From Defluviitaleaceae bacterium (lineage in GTDB: Bacteria > Bacillota_A > Clostridia > Lachnospirales > WQUN01): 11,285 nucleotides of DNA. Below the pieces are notes generated by a model. The model did not search any database. It saw nothing but the letters and a program-made list of their open reading frames with translations, and was not told the DNA's origin. The stretch's first letter is position 1, and the number at the start of each line of letters is the position of its first letter. Position numbers and translations under genes: made by a program. Below, piece after piece: positions 7,217 through 11,285 of this stretch. Location of the stretch: positions 1 through 11,285 of the forward strand of contig WREB01000015.1 in NCBI GenBank assembly GCA_009779525.1, written 5' to 3'.

Positions 7217-7250
7217 TTGCTAATTTGCGCCGTTTATATATAATTTGCGC
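7217..7250 (+). promoter_or_regulatory. Promoter for leaderless Rsm22-like mRNA, with 10-bp direct repeats
   Basis: A perfect TATAAT (7239-7244) with TTGCTA (7217-7222) 16 bases upstream would start transcription at about the A of ATG 7251. TAATTTGCGC occurs twice, at 7221-7230 and 7241-7250, exactly 20 bp apart, so both copies face the same side of the helix. No Shine-Dalgarno sequence precedes the ATG. Confidence 0.6.
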
Positions 7251-8237
7251 ATGGACGGTTTCGAAGCGATTCGGCGTTTCGCGGACGAACGGTTGGACGA
7301 CGCCGAAAAAAAAGAGGCGGTTGATTTGTCGCGCCGCCTGAGCGCGCGCTACAGGGAGCGCGACAAATCCGCGGTAGCAATTGGCTCGCGCCAGGAAGCG
7401 GCGGCTTACCTTATATCGCGGATGCCCGCGACGTACGCGGCGGCGCGCGACGCTTTCGGTTTTGTCCGCGACTCGATGGGAGAACCCGGAGCTGGCAATA
7501 TAAAGTCGATGCTCGACGCCGGCGCCGGTTTGGGCGCGGCGTCTCTCGCGGCATGCGAATCTTTCGGAATAAACGAATTAAAATGCGTCGAACGGCAGAC
7601 CCATATGCGTTCGCTGGGCGAAAAATTTATGCGCTATGCTTCCGGCGAATCGTTAAACATCGAATGGGCCGACGCGGACGTCGCCTCGGTACCGTTTACG
7701 AAATCATTCGATTTGGCGGCGGTTTCATATCTCATAAACGAATTGGAAGAAGGCGTTTTATCAAAAACGCTGAAGTCTCTTTGGGAAATCACGGAATCAA
7801 TTTTGGTTATAATCGAGCCGGGCACCCCCGAATGCTTCCGCAGGCTTCTTTTCGCGCGCGACATGCTCCTTGGCGCGGGAGCGATCATGCTCGCCCCGTG
7901 CCCGAACGGAAATAAATGTCCGCTTCCGGACGACGACTGGTGCGGCTTCCATGTCAGGCTTCCGCGCGGAAGGCTGCACAAAAAGGCGAAGGGGGGCGAG
8001 GCGCCTTTCGAGGACGAAAAATACTGCTACGCGGCGTTCTCGAAAACACGGCACATAAGCAAGGGCGCCCGCATAATCAGGCGCCCCGAATTGATGAAGG
8101 GCCACGCGCGGCTCAGGCTCTGCGGCGGGGACGGTATACAAACGGTCACGGTCTCAAAATCGGACGGAGACGCATACGCCGCCGCCCGCAGGGCGCGCTG
8201 CGGGGAAATCTTCTATAAAATAAATAAAAAGGTTTAA
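7251..8237 (+). CDS. Rsm22-family SAM-dependent methyltransferase-like protein
   Basis: This 328-residue protein matches the small-subunit ribosome assembly factor family Rsm22 (METTL17 in animals). SAM-binding motif I is LDAGAGLG (88-95). It is followed by a post-I acidic strand ending CVE, SFDLAAVSYLINEL, and a VIIEPGTPE strand. The cysteine cluster C217-x5-C223-x7-C231, in the context CPxxxxCPxxxxxWC, plus Cys259 in KYCY, corresponds to the cysteines that hold a [4Fe-4S] cluster in characterised relatives. The protein probably binds the small ribosomal subunit during assembly; whether it methylates RNA is uncertain for this family. ATG 7251 is chosen because the -10 box leaves no room for a leader; a TTG at 7245 is in frame but too close to the -10 to be transcribed. 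It is a single gene divergent from the malectin-like lipoprotein. Confidence 0.85.
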   Translation: MDGFEAIRRFADERLDDAEKKEAVDLSRRLSARYRERDKSAVAIGSRQEAAAYLISRMPATYAAARDAFGFVRDSMGEPGAGNIKSMLDAGAGLGAASLAACESFGINELKCVERQTHMRSLGEKFMRYASGESLNIEWADADVASVPFTKSFDLAAVSYLINELEEGVLSKTLKSLWEITESILVIIEPGTPECFRRLLFARDMLLGAGAIMLAPCPNGNKCPLPDDDWCGFHVRLPRGRLHKKAKGGEAPFEDEKYCYAAFSKTRHISKGARIIRRPELMKGHARLRLCGGDGIQTVTVSKSDGDAYAAARRARCGEIFYKINKKV

Positions 8238-8318
8238 TTCATATGAACTGTTTTTAACAAGAATGCAAACAGGGCCCGCAATGACGGTTTTTGGTTAGTT
8301 GCGCGTCTTTAATTCCGG

Positions 8319-8332
8319 AGTAAATATTTACT
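8319..8332. repeat. Perfect 14-bp palindrome
   Basis: AGTAAATATTTACT reads identically on both strands. It sits in the 106-base gap between the convergent Rsm22-like and acetyltransferase genes, 11 bases from the latter's stop codon. It may be a regulator-binding site or a shared 3' hairpin. The rest of the gap shows no clear terminator. Confidence 0.45.
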
Positions 8333-8343
8333 GTAAAATAAAA

Positions 8344-8880
8344 TTATCTAACGTTATAAATTCCCTTCCATTCATCCCTGAGCATCCCGTACTCGTATGT
8401 GTCGACCCAGACGGGCGCGCCTTCTGCGTCGTTTTTGAATGCCGTGTTTTTTATCAGGTGGCCCTCCCTGCGGAAACCCAGGCGCTCGAGCAGCCTCCAC
8501 GAGGGTTCGTTCCGGGGGTCGCAGAACGCGACGATCCTGCGCGCGCCCCGTTTCAAAAAAAAATCGTCGAGCAGGGCCCCGGCCGCTTCGGTAGCGTAGC
8601 CCATGCCGCGGAAATTTTCGTTAAACACGTAGCCTAGCGCGTACGCGCAATAATTTTGCTCGCGCAGGCAGACGTTTCCGATAAGCTTCCCGGTTTCCTT
8701 CAGGCAAACCGCGAAGAAACTTTCGTCGCCCGACCTTCGGATCGCCTCCGCCCTGCTTTGCTCCGGTTCGTAAACGCCGTGCGGCTCGAAACGCGCGACC
8801 GATTCTTGCGAGAGGTATTCGTGCAGGCCGCGCCAGTCAAAAGGCTCGAATTTCCTAATCACAAGACGCCGCGTCTCCAT
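8344..8880 (-). CDS. RimJ/RimL-like GNAT N-acetyltransferase
   Basis: This 178-residue GNAT-fold protein is of standard length. It opens with the typical TRRLVIRKF strand. The core strand FFAVCLKETGKLIGNV is followed by GYVFNENFRGMGYATEAA, which contains the acetyl-CoA pyrophosphate-binding motif R91-x-x-G94-x-A96. The later CDPRNEPSWRLLERLGFRREG is the usual motif B region of the RimJ/RimL branch. It would transfer acetyl from acetyl-CoA to an amine; the acceptor (protein N-terminus, drug or metabolite) cannot be predicted. The ATG lies 13 bases after the P-loop gene's stop with no clear ribosome binding site, so translation is probably coupled to that gene. The protein is presumably cytoplasmic. 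Confidence 0.9.
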   Translation of the reverse strand: METRRLVIRKFEPFDWRGLHEYLSQESVARFEPHGVYEPEQSRAEAIRRSGDESFFAVCLKETGKLIGNVCLREQNYCAYALGYVFNENFRGMGYATEAAGALLDDFFLKRGARRIVAFCDPRNEPSWRLLERLGFRREGHLIKNTAFKNDAEGAPVWVDTYEYGMLRDEWKGIYNVR

Positions 8881-8893
8881 TTGGCGGGGCGTT

Positions 8894-9307
8894 TTATATG
8901 AGTATCGCCTTTATTTCGTCCGGAAGCGTCTCCGCCTTGAAGTTGGCGCAGACGACGAACTCGACGTCGTTTGACGCGGCGATTATGTTAAGGCGGCTAA
9001 TCAGCTTCACCAAATTTTCGTCGTCGATCGTTTCTATGATGTTGGTCAGGCCGTCGATGAAAATGTGCTTAATGTCGCTGTCCATGGACAAAATGCCAAG
9101 GACGAAGCCGATGAGTTCTTTATATGTGGAAAGGCGCTTCTTGCCGGTTTCGACGAAGCGTATTACGTGGTTTAGGTCGAATATGTGGCGCTTGTCGTCG
9201 TCGATGAATACAAGCCGCCCGTCGGTCGTTTTCGCGCAGGCGTTGGCCATGTCGATGATCCGTTTCGTCTTGCCCTCGCCCTTGCCCCCAGCGATAAACT
9301 TAACCAA
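8894..9307 (-). CDS. Small P-loop ATPase, conserved in Clostridia, function unknown
   Basis: This 137-residue protein consists of little more than a nucleotide-binding core. Walker A is GGKGEGKT (7-14), and a Walker B-like strand HIFIDG ends at Asp85. Between them is a conserved-looking IDDDKRHIFDLNH segment (35-47). I recognise it as the type of short clostridial protein sometimes labelled PilT-like, but it lacks the size and domains of a pilus retraction motor, so that label should not be used. The start is TTG at 9307, set by a perfect GGAGG (9316-9320) 8 bases upstream; the open frame further upstream contains the promoter and no other good site. It is the first gene of an operon with the acetyltransferase and is divergent from purE. 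Confidence 0.85.
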   Translation of the reverse strand: MVKFIAGGKGEGKTKRIIDMANACAKTTDGRLVFIDDDKRHIFDLNHVIRFVETGKKRLSTYKELIGFVLGILSMDSDIKHIFIDGLTNIIETIDDENLVKLISRLNIIAASNDVEFVVCANFKAETLPDEIKAILI

Positions 9308-9341
9308 ATAAACCGCCTCCGATTTATGTTTTTGCGCGCAG

Positions 9342-9350
9342 ATTATACCA
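9342..9350 (-). promoter_or_regulatory. Extended -10 promoter of the P-loop ATPase operon
   Basis: On the minus strand TGGTATAAT is a perfect extended -10 (TG-N-TATAAT). The -35 region 17 bases upstream is poor, which an extended -10 tolerates. The expected start near 9335 leaves about 27 bases of leader containing the GGAGG site. Confidence 0.65.
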
Positions 9351-9353
9351 TAT

Positions 9354-9415
9354 CCCCGGGAACGGGGCACCGGTATGTACTAACAAATATTATTTTGGTA
9401 TCATGCTCCCCGTTC
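9354..9415. promoter_or_regulatory. Paired GAACGGGG boxes and competing hairpins between divergent promoters
   Basis: GAACGGGG (9360-9367) has an exact inverted copy CCCCGTTC at 9408-9415. The first copy can instead close a local hairpin CCCCG-GGAA-CGGGG (9354-9367). The left box overlaps the -35 zone of the P-loop promoter, and the right box overlaps the expected purE transcription start. The right box also reads CGAAC on the minus strand in an A/T flank, resembling half of the PurR box known in Bacillus (core CCGAAC), but the box spacing differs from that operator. Confidence 0.45.
9396..9404 (+). promoter_or_regulatory. Extended -10 promoter of purE-purF
   Basis: TGGTATCAT (TG-N-TATCAT) is one base from a perfect extended -10, the same design as the divergent minus-strand promoter. 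The -35 candidate TGTACT (9376-9381) is weak. The start would be near 9411, giving a leader of about 27 bases that contains AGGAGG (9427-9432) 5 bases before the purE ATG. Confidence 0.55.
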
Positions 9416-9437
9416 GTATATGTCGAAGGAGGCTTCA

Positions 9438-9959
9438 ATGCAAAAAAGCGTTGCGATACTTATGGGCAGCGATTCGGACTGGCAGCTGTTGCAAAAGGCG
9501 GCGGATTTGCTCGCCGAGTTCGGAGTCGGGTTTGACGCGCGCGTGATGAGCGCGCACAGGACCCCCGAAGCGGTCAGGGAATACGTGAGCGTGACTGCCG
9601 AAAAACTCGGCGTCAAGGTGTTCATCGGGGCGGCCGGCCTTGCCGCGCACCTTCCCGGAGTGATCGCCTCGCTCACGACGCGGCCCGTGATCGGAATCCC
9701 AGTCAAGTCCGGCGCGCTAAGCGGCTTCGACGCGCTGCTTTCGATCGCGCAGATGCCTCCCGGCGTCGCGGTCGCCTCCGTCGGAATCGACGGGGCGGTA
9801 AACGCCGCGCTTTTCGCTATTCAAATACTCGCCTCTTCTTCCGAAGAGCTTACTAAAAAACTATCGGAGTACCGTAAAAAAATGGTCGAGGGAATCACTA
9901 ATAAAGACGAGGCGCTCCAATTAAGCCTTGCGGCGGACCGGGGCGTTAAAGTTGGCTGA
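9438..9959 (+). CDS. purE: N5-carboxyaminoimidazole ribonucleotide mutase
   Basis: This 173-residue protein, the usual length for class I PurE, carries all the hallmarks: MGSDSDW (9-15) for the ribonucleotide phosphate, SAHRTPE with the catalytic His40, GLAAHLPGV, and the segment LLSIAQMPPGVAVASV followed by GAVNAALFAIQIL. It converts N5-CAIR to CAIR in cytoplasmic de novo purine synthesis and normally works with PurK, whose gene is not in this window. ATG 9438 is chosen over an in-frame ATG at 9420 because AGGAGG lies 5 bases upstream of it and inside the longer version. It is the first gene of a purine operon; its stop overlaps the purF start by 8 bases. Confidence 0.96.
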   Translation: MQKSVAILMGSDSDWQLLQKAADLLAEFGVGFDARVMSAHRTPEAVREYVSVTAEKLGVKVFIGAAGLAAHLPGVIASLTTRPVIGIPVKSGALSGFDALLSIAQMPPGVAVASVGIDGAVNAALFAIQILASSSEELTKKLSEYRKKMVEGITNKDEALQLSLAADRGVKVG

Positions 9960-11285
9960 CAACCGCGAGGCAAGCGGCATCGTAGCGGTCGCTGCCGATA
10001 AAAAAAACGGGGGCGGCCTGATATACAAGCTTTACACGGGCTTGATGAGCATACAGCACCGCGGCCAGGAAAGCGCGGGCATCGCCGTCGCCAAGGACGG
10101 CTCCATCCAATGCTACAGGAACAAGGGCCTCGTTTCCGAGGTTTTCGACGGGCAGATCCTTTCGCTTCTTTCGGGCGAGATGTACCTCGGGCACGTCAAG
10201 AACGACGGCGAGCCCGAAAAATACGGCGCAAGCTCCCAGCCGGCGGTGATAAACTACAAGCACGGCTTCCTCGCGACGGCGTTCAGCGGCGCGCTCGTCA
10301 ACGCCAACGCGCTTCGCGCCGAAATGGAGGACGGCGGGGCGGTCTTTACTTCGCTAAGCGATTGGGAGCTGGTCGCGACGCTTGCGGCAAAAACCGACAA
10401 CGGCGACATCGCCTTGGCGGCGCAAAAAATAGCCGGGATGCTTAGGGGCGGCTACGCGTGCGTGCTGATGACCGCGGACACGATGGTCGGAATCCGCGAC
10501 CCGTACGGCATAAGGCCGCTTTGCGTTGGGACGCTCGAGGGTAGCTACGCCTTTTCGTCCGAAAGCAACGCCTTCGACATGATGGGCGGAAAATTTGTCA
10601 GGGACGTTTTGCCCGGCGAAATCGTCGTGCTAAAAAACGGCGGGATCACATCCCTTCGGATAGAAAACCACGCGCAAATCTCGCTCTTCGCCGACAGCAG
10701 GCAGCCGATCGGCCAGGCGAGCTGCATATTCGAGTACATTTACTACGCCAACCCGGATTCGACGATAGACGGCAAGAACGTGTGCCAATGCCGCGAACGC
10801 GCCGGCTACATTTTAGCGAAGGAGAGCCCGGCGGACGCGGACATCGTCGTAGGCGTCCCGGATTCGGGAACTCCCGCGGCGCTCGGTTTTTCCAACGGAA
10901 GCGGGATTCCGTTCGCGATCGGCCTGATAAAAAACAGGTACATTGGCAGGACCTTCATCCAGCCGACGCAGACGCAGCGCGAGATGAGCGTCAGGATCAA
11001 GCTTAACCCGATACGGCCGGTGCTCGAGGGCAAACGCATCGTGCTTGTCGAAGACAGCATCGTGCGCGGGACGACGATGCGCTACCTAATATCGGCGATA
11101 CGCGATGCCGGCGCCGCGGAGGTCCACCTTCGCATATGCTCGCCGCCAGTTTTAGATAGGTGTTATTTCGGAGTCGCGCAGCCCGACCGGAACGACATGA
11201 TCGCAAACAACATGCCGACCGGCGAGGTTTGCAAGTCGCTCGGCGCCGACAGCCTTTCGTACATAAGCCTCGAGGGCGTCTTAAA
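9952..11285 (+). CDS. purF: Amidophosphoribosyltransferase homologue lacking the glutaminase Cys (partial, runs off the end)
   Basis: The 444 visible codons cover nearly all of a PurF-type protein; the C-terminus lies outside the window. The canonical enzyme makes 5-phosphoribosylamine from PRPP and glutamine. The phosphoribosyltransferase half looks intact: VVGVPDSGTPAA, GLIKNRYIGRTFIQP, and the PRPP loop VEDSIVRGTT (366-375). Cys258 and Cys404 match two [4Fe-4S] ligands of Bacillus PurF (same 146-residue spacing); the other two would lie beyond the end. The N-terminal glutaminase half keeps the fold (SIQHRGQESAGIA, GLVSEVF, Asp137) but reads ASGIVAV where ECGVFGI is expected. Ser8 therefore replaces the nucleophilic Cys, Lys83 the glutamine-binding Arg73, and Ser112 the oxyanion Asn101 (E. 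coli numbering). The start is TTG 9952, with GGGG 8 bases upstream. It may use free ammonia or a partner subunit. Confidence 0.88.
   Translation, partial: MADNREASGIVAVAADKKNGGGLIYKLYTGLMSIQHRGQESAGIAVAKDGSIQCYRNKGLVSEVFDGQILSLLSGEMYLGHVKNDGEPEKYGASSQPAVINYKHGFLATAFSGALVNANALRAEMEDGGAVFTSLSDWELVATLAAKTDNGDIALAAQKIAGMLRGGYACVLMTADTMVGIRDPYGIRPLCVGTLEGSYAFSSESNAFDMMGGKFVRDVLPGEIVVLKNGGITSLRIENHAQISLFADSRQPIGQASCIFEYIYYANPDSTIDGKNVCQCRERAGYILAKESPADADIVVGVPDSGTPAALGFSNGSGIPFAIGLIKNRYIGRTFIQPTQTQREMSVRIKLNPIRPVLEGKRIVLVEDSIVRGTTMRYLISAIRDAGAAEVHLRICSPPVLDRCYFGVAQPDRNDMIANNMPTGEVCKSLGADSLSYISLEGVL

Noticed and set aside
7797..8141. Antisense frame of 114 codons in the Rsm22-like gene
   Set aside because: It is a shadow of the cysteine-cluster region, with no family signature and no ribosome binding site.
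8894..9307. PilT twitching motility protein
   Set aside because: The protein is far shorter than PilT, lacks its PAS-like N-domain and its Asp and His boxes, and has no pilus genes nearby.
9952..9980. Sequencing error or frameshift explaining the missing PurF nucleophile
   Set aside because: The frame is intact, and two other glutaminase-site positions far downstream are also changed, so a single base error would not explain the pattern. An error at this base alone cannot be fully excluded.
10110..10445. 111-codon plus-strand frame inside purF
   Set aside because: It is an Arg-rich out-of-frame shadow; the purF frame is continuous with recognisable motifs throughout.

Overview
The window reads as chromosome of an anaerobic Firmicute, most likely a Clostridia-type organism with moderately high G+C. 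Pointers are the purE-purF gene order, a short P-loop ATPase of a type I know from Clostridia, AGGAGG-type ribosome binding sites, and a bacterial Rsm22-like protein with iron-sulfur cysteines. This assignment is inference; nothing in the window names a species. No transposase, integrase, phage gene or CRISPR array is visible.

Layout. Bases 1-254 hold a GC-rich tandem repeat, a promoter, tRNA-Lys(CUU) and a strong terminator. A secreted lipoprotein of unknown function follows on the minus strand (354-1571). Its promoter overlaps, back to back, a plus-strand promoter for a three-gene cluster (1775-6249). The cluster encodes a nucleotidyltransferase-fold protein, an AraC-type regulator with two GyrI-like ligand-binding domains, and an 806-residue protein built from two copies of a BtrH/C39-peptidase-like unit. 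A minus-strand malectin-like lipoprotein (6413-7117) is convergent with that cluster and divergent from an Rsm22-like methyltransferase gene (7251-8237), which appears to be transcribed as a leaderless mRNA. Two minus-strand genes then form a small operon: a P-loop ATPase (8894-9307, TTG start) and a RimJ/RimL-like acetyltransferase (8344-8880). Divergent from them, purE (9438-9959) overlaps purF (9952 onward), which runs off the window end.

How the genes fit together. purE and purF belong to de novo purine synthesis. Rsm22 and tRNA-Lys serve translation. The middle cluster looks like a ligand-sensing regulator with two partner proteins, although the ligand and chemistry are unknown. The two lipoproteins are surface proteins, and one carries a domain type that binds sugars in characterised relatives.

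The most notable observation is that the PurF homologue lacks its glutaminase nucleophile (Cys to Ser) and two further glutaminase-site residues, while its phosphoribosyltransferase half looks intact. It may be an ammonia-dependent or partner-fed enzyme. The next points of interest are the internally duplicated 806-residue protein with its double-effector regulator, and the structured divergent promoter region upstream of purE.
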